Shown here: piece by piece, positions 1 through 8,901 of the stretch
Position numbering within the stretch: the stretch's first letter is position 1
How the letters are laid out: each line of letters starts with the position of its first letter
Assembly: GCF_000222685.1 (NCBI RefSeq)
Contig: NZ_AFWJ01000261.1
Coordinates: 1 to 38,168, forward strand
Origin: Vibrio nigripulchritudo ATCC 27043
Lineage (GTDB): Bacteria; Pseudomonadota; Gammaproteobacteria; Enterobacterales; Vibrionaceae
Direction: 5' to 3'
Length of the DNA: 38,168 bases
Made by a program: the position numbers and the translations under genes
Notes under the pieces: generated by a model
The model's input: only the letters and a program-made list of their open reading frames with translations
What the model was told of the DNA's origin: nothing
The model's database searches: none

Positions 1-560
1 CCTTTTACTGAAAAGGTGAAGCGCTCTGGCGATGACTTCTTTTCCTGTTCCTGTCTGACCGTTGATGATGGTGTCGACATTGGATTTAGCCAGTGCGAGA
101 ACCTGAGAACGGATCAACTCCATTTTGTTGGAGTCACCGATTATTACGTCCTCGATATGAGTTGAAGATGAAGGGGGTGTTTCTCTAGTTGTAACTGACG
201 AGACTGACATGCCATGAGTAACTTTTCAGTCAGTGTTTCAGGCTCAAGAGGCTTTTCAAGAAAATCATAAGCGCCATTTTTCATGGCTTCAATCGCCATA
301 GGAATGTCGCCATGACCACTCATCAGAATCACAGGAACGCCAGGTGCTCGGTTCTGAATAGCGGCGAGCAGACTCAGCCCATCAAGTGTCGGCATTTTTA
401 CATCACATAAAACTGCACAATTGCTTTCTGGTTTGAGTTGTTTTAATCCCAGTTCCGGGTCGGTATAAGAATCAACGTCAAACCCTTCAAGTTCCAGCAT
501 TTCGCTGACAGCGTCGACAACGTCATGTTCGTCGTCAATAAGTAAGATAGCGTGCTTCAT
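1..560 (-). CDS. Sigma54-dependent response regulator, DctD/PgtA-like (frame broken, C-terminus outside window)
   Basis: This is the output half of a two-component system that would activate sigma54 promoters. The N-terminal ~125 residues (start ATG at 560) are a CheY-type receiver: acidic pair in LLIDDE, phospho-acceptor Asp in LCDVKMP, Thr/Ser position in LMSGHG and Lys in FLEKP. That frame ends at a stop at 144-146. The next frame, open from about 180 to position 1, encodes the start of an AAA+ sigma54-interaction domain (IIGDSNKMELIR, then Walker A GQTGTGKEV). Adding one base at or near the G5 run at 173-177 joins the two parts. The kinase gene ends 8 bases upstream, so they form one operon. 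The rest of the AAA+ domain and the expected Fis-type HTH lie beyond base 1. DctD, PgtA and similar regulators share this layout; the inducer cannot be read from the sequence. Confidence 0.85.
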
Positions 561-568
561 TGTAATCG

Positions 569-2450
569 TTATTGGTGTCGTAGAGTTAAAGTAAAAGTGG
601 TTCCAGTTGTTTGGTTGGAATCGGCAGAAATCGATCCTCCAAAGTCTTTAATTATGTTGTACGCGATAGAAAGCCCCAATCCCAAGCCATCCCCAGTTTC
701 TTTGTTGGTATAAAAAGGATCGAAGATATGGGGGATCTCGCTCTCTTTAATACCGCTGCCATTGTCTCTGACGGAAACGACAACTTCGCCATTTTCTGAA
801 AGTGAGCCGGAAATCGATATATCAGGTTCGGGTGTGGTAGAAATGGCATCTAATGCGTTCCCGAGAATATTGACAAAAACTTGCTCCAGACGAATCGCAT
901 TGGCACTGACCATTACGTCAGGTAAATCCTTCACCTTAATGATGTTGGAAGGTGTCCGGCTTTCAAGTAACTGTATGGCATCAGAAATGGTGCGCTTTAG
1001 CTCGACCTTTTCCATATGCCCGTCACTTTTTCTGGCAAATGCTCTGAGGTGTTTGGTGATTGATGCCGTTTTTGCTAAAAGCACATGAATTTTTTCTAAG
1101 TTATTGATGGCTTTTTCAGGGGAATTTTTACCGAGCCACAGTTTGGCGCTTCTTACATGGCTGGTGGCTGCGGTCAGAGGTTGATTAATTTCGTGAGTAA
1201 TACCAACACTGAGCTCTCCAAGGGCGGCTAATTTTCCAGCCTGAATAAGCTCGTCTTGCGTTGACCTGAGCTTTCTTTCCGCGTTCGTTCTTTCGATGAC
1301 TTCCTGTTCCAATCGCTTGTTGGTTTTTTTCTACTTCGATGGCGGTTTGCTGGAAGAATTGAAGATCTTTGGCCATTTCCGTTACTTCATCGCCCCCTGA
1401 AATGGCAACCGGAGTGAGCAGATGCCCGCTCGAAATTGCTTTCATATTCATTTGAAGCTGTCTTATGCGTTGCAGAATGTTCCGCTGAACATAAAACCAT
1501 GAGACGGCAATGGCAACCGCTACGCTGATAAGAGAGAAAAACAAAGCGATTCGTTGATTGGCTGCCAGAGAGTGCCGAGCCGTATTCAAAGAGCGGTCGA
1601 TATCCGAATTGACTGTGTTTGTGTAGCGTTCAATTTGGACGGCTAACTGATGAAGGTGAGTGTTACTGTTCTCAAGAAAGAACTGCTGCTGATATTGCCT
1701 GTCAATAATTTCGTCTTTTAGAGCAAACAAACGCCCACCTCGAGACGTAAGGTTGTGGATCACGGTAAGTTGATCATCCAGAGTCGGGTTTTGTAGTGAG
1801 ATGGGGCTGCTTTTCCATATTTCCCACCACTGGTCACCAATTGATTCTAGCCTCTGAATAGTGTCATCCAGTTCATTGAAGCTGTTATCGTTGTACAACT
1901 TCTCAGCCAGACCAGACTGATAATAGAGAAGCGAGCGGAAGGTGGCGTAATCTATGGATGCCTTATCCTGAGATGAAAGTTCGTCCAGCGATTCACCAGC
2001 GAGTTCTAACAATGGGAAAAGCCCTTCAAGCAGAAAATTGAGTTGAGAGGACAATTGCTCAGACTGAGCTTCACTTTGGAACAGCAGGCTCAGGCTATTT
2101 CCGATTTGAGTAATGACGTCTTTGAAGTAGGCATGATAGTCGGGAAACTGAACCATGACTTGATTCATTTCTCCAATGGCCTGGTTGATGTCGTCCATAG
2201 CTCGATTACGAGCGACATTGGAGTCTGCGGTTCCGAGCAGAGGTGCCGTGGAAATAATCAGACGGACTTTATCATTGAGTTTTGCTGCGTAGTCGAGTGC
2301 TTTTAGGTCGGTGTTATTCAGATGTTCCAGCCGGGTATTAATGTCCGAAAACGTATAGGAGGAGAGTGCTGACACGATGAGAGTAGTCAGAGACAACATC
2401 GCCATTGCCAACGCAAGGCGCAACCCCATACCTTTCCATCGAATTTTCAT
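569..2450 (-). CDS. Membrane sensor histidine kinase, DctB/PgtB/TorS-like (frame broken at an A7 run)
   Basis: Sensor kinase partner of the downstream response regulator. The first frame (1185-2450) has a membrane segment near residues 10-30, a long Gln/Leu-rich helical periplasmic region of ~270 residues, a second membrane segment near 298-320 and a HAMP-like stretch, then runs into an aberrant tail. The second frame (569 to ~1330) holds a coiled linker, the H-box GITHEINQPL, N-box NILGNALDA, G1 DNGSGI, F-box FDPFYTNK and G2 GLGLGLSI. Removing one A from the run at 1324-1330 (T7 on the plus strand) fuses them into a 626-residue kinase with no other defect. The HEINQPL H-box is typical of kinases paired with sigma54 regulators such as DctB. 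The periplasmic helical bundle resembles TorS or PgtB sensors more than PAS-type DctB. Ligand unknown. Confidence 0.85.
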
Positions 2451-2559
2451 AACGGCAACTTGCTTAAGCGAACAGAGCTCTATATGACCAACTTTAGCTC
2501 TTTTATTCTAGCGAAGTTACGGTTTTGTTAATGAAATTCGGCGCTGGGTCACCAAACCT

Positions 2560-3450
2560 TTAAAAGCTCAGGGTTGAAGTAAGAGGGCAATGATCACTCA
2601 AACGATAGCTTAACGCTTCTTTTTTACTGAACGTGATTTGCTTTGACTGACTTAAATTCAGATCTGAGCTGGAAACCACGTGGTCGATTAGGTTTCGGTA
2701 TTGGTGGGTTTTGGTTGGGTTGGTTCGGGAGCGCACTCTGCATTCCGCTGATGTGTTTTTACTGTTCAACACGACTTGCCCCTTAGTTCCTTTAGACAGT
2801 ATCTTCCACAGCCAGTCGTTTGGGTAGGCGAGATTGTGATTAAAGTCGCCGATGATGACGAACGACTGATTGTTGGTCAGCCTTTCCGTTATCCATGCGT
2901 TGATACTGTTTCCCTGTTTTGCCAATACTCGGCAGGCATCGGTTTTTCTTTTGGCGGCAAAACAACCAGATTTAAGGTGAATTGAAAGTAAGTGTATTGG
3001 TTTTTCTGCTTTTGGCTTTGCCACTATGTAGGTAGCAAATCTAAGCTTGTTGAACTGACCGGGAAGGAGATTTAAATCGTCAGGGTCACTAACCTCGATA
3101 CCTTCTGATACTGCAAACCCTGTGTATTGGTTGATGTCTTCAAATTGAAGATCCTGATGCTTTTTTCTCGCCCTGTCTGAGAAATAATATTGGTACCCAG
3201 TTCCTGTTACCCTCATTAACGCTTCTTCACTGTCTACTTCCTGAAAAGAAAAAATGTGCATCGGTTGTTCCGATATTCTGGAAAAAACATCTCTTAATGC
3301 AACAAAATCGCGATCTTTACGAAGGCTTGGTTCAATTCGCTTACTTGGATTGGTTGTCAGCCACTCGATATTCCAGGTAGATAAAGTAAGTTCAGTTGCT
3401 AAAGCTGGGTAGTGAATGGCGGTAAGCAAAAAGAGTAAAAAGCGTTTCAA
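2560..3450 (-). CDS. Secreted endonuclease/exonuclease/phosphatase family protein
   Basis: A 296-residue protein with an N-terminal signal peptide (MKRFLLFLLTAIHYPALA, cleavage near residue 18) and the motifs of the DNase I-like EEP fold in order: TWNIEWL with the metal-site Asn, FQEVDS with the catalytic Glu, LSIHLKSGCF, IIGDFNHN with Asp/Asn, and the terminal SDHCPL with the Asp-His pair. All catalytic positions are present, so activity on DNA, RNA or another phosphodiester in the periplasm or medium is plausible. Cysteines in the LKSGCF and TDACRVL segments could form a disulfide, fitting export. The start codon appears to be TTG, because no ATG precedes the signal peptide in frame. It stands alone: a 109-bp gap to the kinase downstream, and nrdD is divergent upstream. 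Substrate not determinable. Confidence 0.85.
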   Translation of the reverse strand: MKRFLLFLLTAIHYPALATELTLSTWNIEWLTTNPSKRIEPSLRKDRDFVALRDVFSRISEQPMHIFSFQEVDSEEALMRVTGTGYQYYFSDRARKKHQDLQFEDINQYTGFAVSEGIEVSDPDDLNLLPGQFNKLRFATYIVAKPKAEKPIHLLSIHLKSGCFAAKRKTDACRVLAKQGNSINAWITERLTNNQSFVIIGDFNHNLAYPNDWLWKILSKGTKGQVVLNSKNTSAECRVRSRTNPTKTHQYRNLIDHVVSSSDLNLSQSKQITFSKKEALSYRLSDHCPLTSTLSF

Positions 3451-3600
3451 AATAGACTCGATTGTTATTGGTATTTTTCAAAGATAATAACGAAATTTTA
3501 ATAGATAAAGTATGACGTTTGGTTCGAATTTAATAAAGAATTCAAATGTGCGATCTTCGCCACTAAGATCGATTTGATCTTGCACTGTAGACATCGTTTG

Positions 3601-3614
3601 TTGATTTGGATCAA
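3601..3614. promoter_or_regulatory. Perfect FNR box upstream of nrdD
   Basis: The sequence TTGATTTGGATCAA matches the FNR consensus TTGAT-N4-ATCAA at every fixed position. Its centre (3607.5) lies about 43 bp before the start predicted from the -10-like TAATAC at 3639-3644, close to the usual -41.5 placement of activating FNR sites. nrdD encodes an oxygen-sensitive enzyme used without air, so FNR activation makes sense. Binding itself is inferred. Confidence 0.8.
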
Positions 3615-3638
3615 AACAGTCGAATAGGGCATCCCTTT

Positions 3639-3644
3639 TAATAC
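3639..3644 (+). promoter_or_regulatory. Candidate -10 element of the nrdD promoter
   Basis: TAATAC preceded by TTT, with a predicted transcription start near 3650-3651. No good -35 is visible, as expected for a class II FNR-activated promoter where the activator overlaps that position. Inference from spacing only. Confidence 0.5.
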
Positions 3645-3645
3645 G

Positions 3646-3661
3646 CCACAACATATTGTGT
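3646..3661. promoter_or_regulatory. Candidate NrdR box 1
   Basis: CCACAACATATTGTGT agrees with the palindromic NrdR consensus ACACWATATATWGTGT at 14 of 16 positions by eye. It covers the predicted start site, a position suited to repression. NrdR boxes occur as pairs before ribonucleotide reductase genes; the partner is at 3676-3691. Confidence 0.65.
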
Positions 3662-3675
3662 CTGTATGCGTTCAT

Positions 3676-3691
3676 GTTGTGCATATAGTGT
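3676..3691. promoter_or_regulatory. Candidate NrdR box 2
   Basis: GTTGTGCATATAGTGT has a perfect right half (ATATAGTGT) and a degenerate left half. It starts exactly 30 bp after box 1, about three helical turns, which fits the phased tandem boxes NrdR uses. Weaker than box 1 on its own. Confidence 0.5.
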
Positions 3692-3724
3692 GTTTTTTGA
3701 ACTACTCGAATACAAGGGGATACG

Positions 3725-5844
3725 GTGAATACAGTTGTCATTAAAAGGGATGGTGCGAAAGCGCCTTTTGATAAGGAAAGAATCGTTGCCGCTGTTGAAA
3801 GTGCTTCACATACCGTTGATGAAGCCTTAAGCCGTTATGCCCAGCAAGTTGCCAGTGCGGTATACAATTCGCTAGAAGAACGAGACGAAATTTACATTCA
3901 GGACATTCAGACTCTGGTTGAAAATGAACTGATGCAGGGTCCATACAAAGGGCTTGCGCGTTCTTATATTGAATATCGTCATGATCGCGACATTGCGCGT
4001 GAAAAATCGAGTGCTTTAAACAAGGAAATCGAAGGACTCATCGAGCAAAGTAACGCCGACTTGCTCAATGAAAATGCGAATAAAGATGGCAAAGTGATTC
4101 CAACTCAGCGTGACCTTTTGGCTGGCATTGTGGCAAAACACTATGCCAAAACACACATTCTTCCACGCGATATTGTTCAGGCTCACGAAGCAGGGGATAT
4201 TCATTATCACGATCTCGATTATGCGCCGTTTTTCCCATGTTTAACTGCATGCTGATTGACTTAAAAGGCATGTTGACCCATGGGTTTAAGATGGGTAATG
4301 CTGAGATTGATACACCTAAATCAATTTCTACCGCAACAGCAGTAACAGCGCAGATCATTGCTCAGGTAGCGAGCCACATTTATGGCGGCACCACCATTAA
4401 CCGCATTGATGAAGTGCTTGAACCTTATGTACTGTCAAGTTTTGAAAAACACTTAGACATTGCGAAAGAGTGGGACATCCATAACCCTGAAGCTTTTGCC
4501 AAAGCTCGAACCGAAAAAGAATGTTTCGATGCGTTCCAGTCGCTCGAATACGAAGTGAATACGCTCCACACTGCGAACGGTCAGACTCCTTTTGTCACTT
4601 TTGGTTTTGGTCTTGGGACAAGCTGGGCATCCAAACTGATCCAGCAGTCTATCCTCAAAAACCGTATTGCTGGTTTGGGCAAAAATCGTAAAACAGCGGT
4701 TTTTCCTAAATTGGTATTTGCGATTAAAGATGGGTTGAACCATAAAAAGTCCGATCCGAACTACGACATTAAAAACCTCGCTCTTGAATGCGCTTCAAAG
4801 AGAATGTACCCGGATATTCTGAACTACGACAAAGTTGTCGAAGTTACAGGTTCGTTTAAAACCCCAATGGGTTGCCGCAGTTTCTTAAACACTTATGAAG
4901 AAAATGGGGAGCTTATTCACGAAGGACGAAACAATATCGGTGTTGTCAGTCTAAATCTACCTCGCATAGCGCTACAGGCAGAAGGTTGTGAAAAGCGTTT
5001 CTACGAACTACTGGAGGACAAGCTGACACTTGCACGACGTGCACTTGAGACTCGCATTTCGAGACTTGAGTCCGTGAAAGCTCGTGTTGCGCCAATCCTA
5101 TACATGGAAGGAGCTTGCGGTGTGCGTTTACAAGCTGATGAAAGCATCGCATCTATCTTCAAAAATGGAAGAGCATCCATTTCTCTTGGTTACATCGGTA
5201 TCCATGAAACCATGGTCGCGCTATATGGCGAAAATGAACACATGTACGACAGCGATACTCTAAGAAACAAGGGAATCGAAGTTGTTAAATTCATGAAGAA
5301 GCGCGTCCAAGCCTGGACTGATGAAACGGGGTATGGCTTTAGCTTATATGGAACGCCAAGCGAAAATCTGTGCAGCCGTTTTTGTCGTATCGATACCAAA
5401 GAATACGGTGTGATCAATGGCGTTACCGACAAAGGGTATTACACCAACAGTTTCCATCTGGACGTTCAGAAGAAGGTTAACCCGTACGACAAGATCGATT
5501 TCGAGATGCCTTACCCTGAAATCTCAAGTGGTGGCTTTATCTGCTATGGTGAATTCCCGAATATGCAGCGAAACATCGAAGCGTTAGAAAACGTTTGGGA
5601 CTACAGCTACACTCGCGTTCCATACTACGGTACGAATACGCCAATTGATGAATGCTACGATTGCAGTTTTACCGGTGAATTTGAGTGCACTAGCAAAGGT
5701 TTCACCTGTCCAAGTTGTGGTAACCATGATTCCACTCGCGTGTCAGTGACACGTCGCGTTTGTGGGTATTTGGGAAGCCCTGATGCAAGACCATTTAACT
5801 TCGGCAAACAAGAGGAAGTGAAGCGCAGGGTCAAACATCTTTAA
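3725..5844 (+). CDS. nrdD: Anaerobic (class III) ribonucleoside-triphosphate reductase NrdD (frame broken at ~4230)
   Basis: Large subunit of the oxygen-sensitive glycyl-radical reductase that turns NTPs into dNTPs. It starts at GTG 3725 with an ATP-cone domain (VIKRDGAKAPFDKERI). The first frame stops at 4255 just after HYHDLDYAPFFP, and the second frame resumes with MFNCMLIDLKGML from 4237. One extra T or C in TTTTTCCC (4229-4236) gives the family sequence FFPMFNCM and a 706-residue protein, close to the ~712 of E. coli. The C-terminus has a zinc site (CYDC...CPSC) and the glycyl-radical motif RRVCGYLGSP; in the corrected frame the radical glycine is residue 681, the same number as in E. 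coli. Followed by nrdG with a one-base TAATG overlap. FNR and NrdR sites lie upstream. Confidence 0.95.
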
Positions 5845-6311
5845 TGAACTACCACCAATATCACCCCATTGATGTGGTAAACGGGCCGGGCACACGCTGT
5901 ACACTGTTTGTGTCCGGCTGTGTGCACCAGTGTCGCGGTTGTTACAACAAATCCACCTGGTCTCTCTGTTCTGGTCATCCATTCACACAAGAACTGGAAG
6001 ACAAAATCATTGAGGATCTGTGTGACACTCGTATTCCAAGAAGAGGGTTATCTTTGTCGGGAGGTGACCCGCTTCATCCCAAAAATGTACCTGATGTTTT
6101 ACGTTTGGCGAAGCGTGTAAAAGAAGAATGCCCGTCCAAAGACATTTGGATGTGGACAGGGTATCTTCTGTCTGAACTTGATGTGCTTCAAAAAGAAGTG
6201 GTTGATTTTGTAGACGTATTAATTGATGGGAAATTCGAACAGTCGCTTGCCGATCCAAGGCTGGAATGGCGAGGAAGTTCTAACCAAATCATTCACTACA
6301 TGAAAGTGTAA
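5844..6311 (+). CDS. nrdG: Anaerobic ribonucleotide reductase activating protein NrdG
   Basis: A 155-residue radical-SAM activase that installs the glycyl radical on NrdD. The [4Fe-4S]-binding motif CVHQCRGC puts the three cysteines at residues 26, 30 and 33 (CX3CX2C), the spacing of E. coli NrdG. The LSGGDPL segment is the SAM-binding GGD/E motif. Length is as usual for the family. Its ATG shares a base with the nrdD stop (TAATG), implying translational coupling. No strong terminator follows before the aminotransferase at 6433, so read-through is possible. Confidence 0.96.
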   Translation: MNYHQYHPIDVVNGPGTRCTLFVSGCVHQCRGCYNKSTWSLCSGHPFTQELEDKIIEDLCDTRIPRRGLSLSGGDPLHPKNVPDVLRLAKRVKEECPSKDIWMWTGYLLSELDVLQKEVVDFVDVLIDGKFEQSLADPRLEWRGSSNQIIHYMKV

Positions 6312-6432
6312 AACCTGATGTTCAGCGTCTGGCTTTAACTTGCTCAAACCAAACACAATTTCCTTTCGATTTTTTGTTTGTAACAGTGTTAACGTGCTTA
6401 CCACTGTTGACTTTCAAAGGGTTGTGAATTTC

Positions 6433-7617
6433 ATGTTATCTCATCTTCCGGAGCCTAAACAGGATCCGATTCTTTCGCTTTCTGTCGCTTATAGAAACGA
6501 TCCCCGCAATGAAAAAGTGGATCTGGGCATTGGTGTCTATCGCAATAGCGAAGGGGCAACGCCAATTATGAAAGCAATCTCTCTGGCGCAGGAAAAAGTA
6601 ACATCAACACAGACAACAAAAGCCTATGTTGGTCTTGCGGGCTGCGAAGAGTTCAACCAATGCATGGTTGATTTACTGTTGAAAGGCACATCAGCGTATG
6701 ACCGAGTGTCTGCTATCCAGACTCCTGGAGCAAGCGGTGCACTTAGAATGCTTGGTGATCTCCTTAAAGTTGCTCAGCCGGGCACTACGGTATGGCTAAG
6801 TAATCCGAGTTACGTGAATCACCAACCTGTTATGGAAGCGGCGGGTCTGAAAGTAAAACACTACCGCTACTTTAGCCCATCTACCAAGCAAGTTGATGTT
6901 CAGGGCATGCTGGAAGATATTTCAAAAGCAGGCAAAGAAGATGTGGTTCTGCTTCACGGTTGTTGCCATAATCCAACCGGAGCGGACATCGATTTTGATG
7001 TATGGAAAGCGATAACCGACATGGCAGTAAAACAAGGTTTTACTCCGTTCGTAGACATCGCGTATCAAGGTTTTGGTGATGGATTAGAGGAAGACGCAAA
7101 AGGTCTTCAGTTTATGGCAAACAGCGTTGAAGAAATGCTGATCACTACCTCTTGTTCAAAGAATTTCGGCTTATATCGTGAACGTACAGGTGCAGCAATC
7201 GTAGTCGGCAAGAATGCAAAGGAATCCGGGAATGCTAAAGGCAAGCTTCTTCAACTGGCACGCGCAACCTATACCATGCCGCCTGATCATGGTGCGGCAC
7301 TGGTCAAAACGGTATTGAGTGATGACAACTTACGCCAGATTTGGCGTGACGAGTTGCAGCAAATGCAGCACCGTCTTGTTTCCTTGCGTTCGGGCTTATG
7401 CGCGGAGCTAAAAAATACACATAACTCTGACCATTTTGACTTTATCCAGTCACACAAGGGCATGTTCACTGTGTTAGGCTTTTCTTCCGAGCAAATGCTT
7501 CGCTTACGAGAAGAATATGGGATCTATGGTGTCGGCGACGGGCGAATCAATATCGCTGGTTTAACTGAAAAAGACATCCCTTACGTTGCGAATGCGATAT
7601 TTACTGTAGCAGACTGA
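6433..7617 (+). CDS. Aspartate/aromatic amino acid aminotransferase (class I, TyrB/AspC type)
   Basis: PLP-dependent transaminase of fold type I that swaps amino groups between aspartate or aromatic amino acids and 2-oxoglutarate in the cytoplasm. The reading frame is open from 6340, but homology to TyrB/AspC begins at MLSHLPEPKQDPILSL, so ATG 6433 is chosen (394 residues, family-typical). Landmarks: substrate-side segment VDLGIGVYRN, the LLHGCCHNPTGAD loop with the PLP-binding Asn, FVDIAYQGFGDG with Asp and Tyr, and the Schiff-base lysine in SCSKNFGLYRERTGA (Lys243). The Arg that normally binds the substrate alpha-carboxylate is seen in DGRINIAGL. It sits 121 bp after nrdG. Whether it prefers aromatic substrates or aspartate cannot be settled by eye. 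Confidence 0.93.
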   Translation: MLSHLPEPKQDPILSLSVAYRNDPRNEKVDLGIGVYRNSEGATPIMKAISLAQEKVTSTQTTKAYVGLAGCEEFNQCMVDLLLKGTSAYDRVSAIQTPGASGALRMLGDLLKVAQPGTTVWLSNPSYVNHQPVMEAAGLKVKHYRYFSPSTKQVDVQGMLEDISKAGKEDVVLLHGCCHNPTGADIDFDVWKAITDMAVKQGFTPFVDIAYQGFGDGLEEDAKGLQFMANSVEEMLITTSCSKNFGLYRERTGAAIVVGKNAKESGNAKGKLLQLARATYTMPPDHGAALVKTVLSDDNLRQIWRDELQQMQHRLVSLRSGLCAELKNTHNSDHFDFIQSHKGMFTVLGFSSEQMLRLREEYGIYGVGDGRINIAGLTEKDIPYVANAIFTVAD

Positions 7618-7630
7618 TAAGAGGGTGGAG

Positions 7631-8197
7631 ATGAAGTCGAGCAGACCTATCATTTTTCTTGCAATAACTGGAGTCCTTAGTGCGTGTATCAACATTCAGC
7701 AGGGTGGAGTCCCTCAGGTTGTAGATGATGCCAAGGTTTCGGAAGAGAAGGTAGCAGGTATGCTAAAAACACAGGATGGAAAGCTGATCCTTGGCGAAAA
7801 AGAATGGGTTTACATTTCAGGATTGGATGAGAGCTTTAAGGCTCGAGTCGATACCGGTGCAACGACTTCATCCATCAGTGCTGTAGATATCGATAAGTTT
7901 AAAAGTGGTGGGCAAGACTACGTTCGTTTTCGAATTGCCCATGACGGAACCAAAAGTCAGCTTTTGACTTTGCCTGTTCAAAGATGGGTGCGGATTAAAC
8001 AGTCCAGCAAAGAAGGTTACCAAAGGAGAGCGGTGGTTGAGGGTGAAATCCAGATTGGAGATTTAAAAACCTCCACGGAATTTACACTTGCAGATCGTTC
8101 CCACCTGACGTTCCCAGTGTTGTTGGGAAGAAGTTTCTTCCGAGACGTTGCGGTTGTAGATGTCAGCAAACAGTATGTACAAAAGAAATTAAACTAA
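7631..8197 (+). CDS. Retropepsin-like (PF05618-type) lipoprotein
   Basis: A 188-residue exported protein. The N-terminus (MKSSRPIIFLAITGVLSAC) is a lipoprotein signal with lipobox LSAC, predicting membrane anchoring after lipidation. The mature part has ARVDTGATTSSISA, with a single active-site Asp (Asp74) in a retropepsin-style D-T-G-A motif, and VLLGRSFF near the end, the hydrophobic-Gly segment of the pepsin/retropepsin fold. This combination marks the bacterial family often named 'ATP-dependent zinc protease' (PF05618), whose members are now seen as retropepsin-like. A GTG six bases upstream is in frame, but ATG 7631 lies well behind the Shine-Dalgarno GAGGGTGGAG. It starts 13 bp after the aminotransferase, so it may be co-transcribed. 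Peptide target unknown. Confidence 0.85.
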   Translation: MKSSRPIIFLAITGVLSACINIQQGGVPQVVDDAKVSEEKVAGMLKTQDGKLILGEKEWVYISGLDESFKARVDTGATTSSISAVDIDKFKSGGQDYVRFRIAHDGTKSQLLTLPVQRWVRIKQSSKEGYQRRAVVEGEIQIGDLKTSTEFTLADRSHLTFPVLLGRSFFRDVAVVDVSKQYVQKKLN

Positions 8198-8202
8198 ACA
8201 AA

Positions 8203-8227
8203 GAAAGCCTTCAAAATGAAGGCTTTC
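8203..8227. terminator. Bidirectional hairpin terminator
   Basis: Perfect 10-bp stem GAAAGCCTTC / GAAGGCTTTC with a 5-nt loop (AAAAT). It lies between two convergent genes and is flanked by A/T-rich sequence on both sides, so it can serve both. Confidence 0.85.
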
Positions 8228-8257
8228 TATTTGACCTGTACTTAAGGTCAACAGACC

Positions 8258-8791
8258 CTAGAACATGAATCTCGCGCCCATGATAAGTTGGGAGCCATAG
8301 ACACCGTTATCGGCAATATTGGCACCAATGGATAATTGGTCGGTGGAATGGAATCGTCCGCCAAAGCTGTATGTTAGCTCGGTAGTATCACTGTATACCA
8401 ACTGTCCGACTTTAACGTTTGCTTCGATGTTATCCAGTACCCAGATTCTGGCACCGATGTTTAGCTCTGGAACAAACTGGTTACCAACAAACTTGTCGTC
8501 ACTGGTTTTGATGTTGTGAAGTAGCATCTGACCGAAGATATCGGCAAAACCTGTAGCAGGACCATTGAAACCTACGCCAACGGCAATGTCGTAGTCGCCT
8601 TCAAATCGGGAATCTAGACGACCAATAAAATGTGTATTTTCAGTAAAGGTTAGATTACCTTCAACACCGTATGATGTTGGGCTAGCACCCACGCGAAACT
8701 CTACTGAAGAGTAATTAAAGTTGTTTGCTAGAGCAGCCGCAGGGGTTAGTGCAGTAAGTAAAAGTGCTAGGCGGTGTTTGCGTCCAAACAT
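8258..8791 (-). CDS. Small outer-membrane beta-barrel protein (YfaZ-like)
   Basis: A 177-residue exported barrel candidate. Translation from ATG 8791 gives the signal peptide MFGRKHRLALLLTALTPAAALA; an upstream in-frame ATG at 8806 adds five residues but lacks a ribosome site, while 8791 has GGATGG seven bases before it. The frame extends further upstream only into the terminator of the previous gene, so longer starts are rejected. The mature sequence alternates hydrophobic and polar residues in repeated amphipathic strands and ends in GARFMF, a C-terminal Phe strand recognised by the BAM machinery. The NIGARIWVLDNIEANVKVG section resembles YfaZ-family proteins. It has its own transcript, because a terminator separates it from the gene upstream. 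No function is assigned. Confidence 0.75.
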   Translation of the reverse strand: MFGRKHRLALLLTALTPAAALANNFNYSSVEFRVGASPTSYGVEGNLTFTENTHFIGRLDSRFEGDYDIAVGVGFNGPATGFADIFGQMLLHNIKTSDDKFVGNQFVPELNIGARIWVLDNIEANVKVGQLVYSDTTELTYSFGGRFHSTDQLSIGANIADNGVYGSQLIMGARFMF

Positions 8792-8848
8792 ATGTAATCC
8801 ATCCATTTTAGTGCTTTGGCGAAGTGCCGTAATACAGGTATACAAAAA

Positions 8849-8867
8849 GGTCTGCAAAAAGCAGACC
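8849..8867 (-). terminator. Rho-independent terminator of the ygiW-like gene
   Basis: GGTCTGC / GCAGACC 7-bp stem with an A5 loop; read on the minus strand it is followed by TTTTT. It lies just past the stop of the gene ending at 8902. Confidence 0.85.
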
Positions 8868-8901
8868 AATTATTCAAAACGGATGAGATTTCAATAAGAT
8901 C

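Noticed and set aside
3478-3741. 87-residue minus-strand frame before nrdD
   Set aside because: It covers the FNR/NrdR control region and the nrdD start, and its peptide looks non-coding.
4222-4256. Programmed frameshift in nrdD
   Set aside because: No classic slippery heptamer or downstream structure is visible, and NrdD is not known to use recoding. An indel in T5C3 explains it more simply.
4065-4358. Minus-strand frames inside nrdD and similar shadows elsewhere
   Set aside because: They lie wholly opposite well-supported genes and show no family resemblance.
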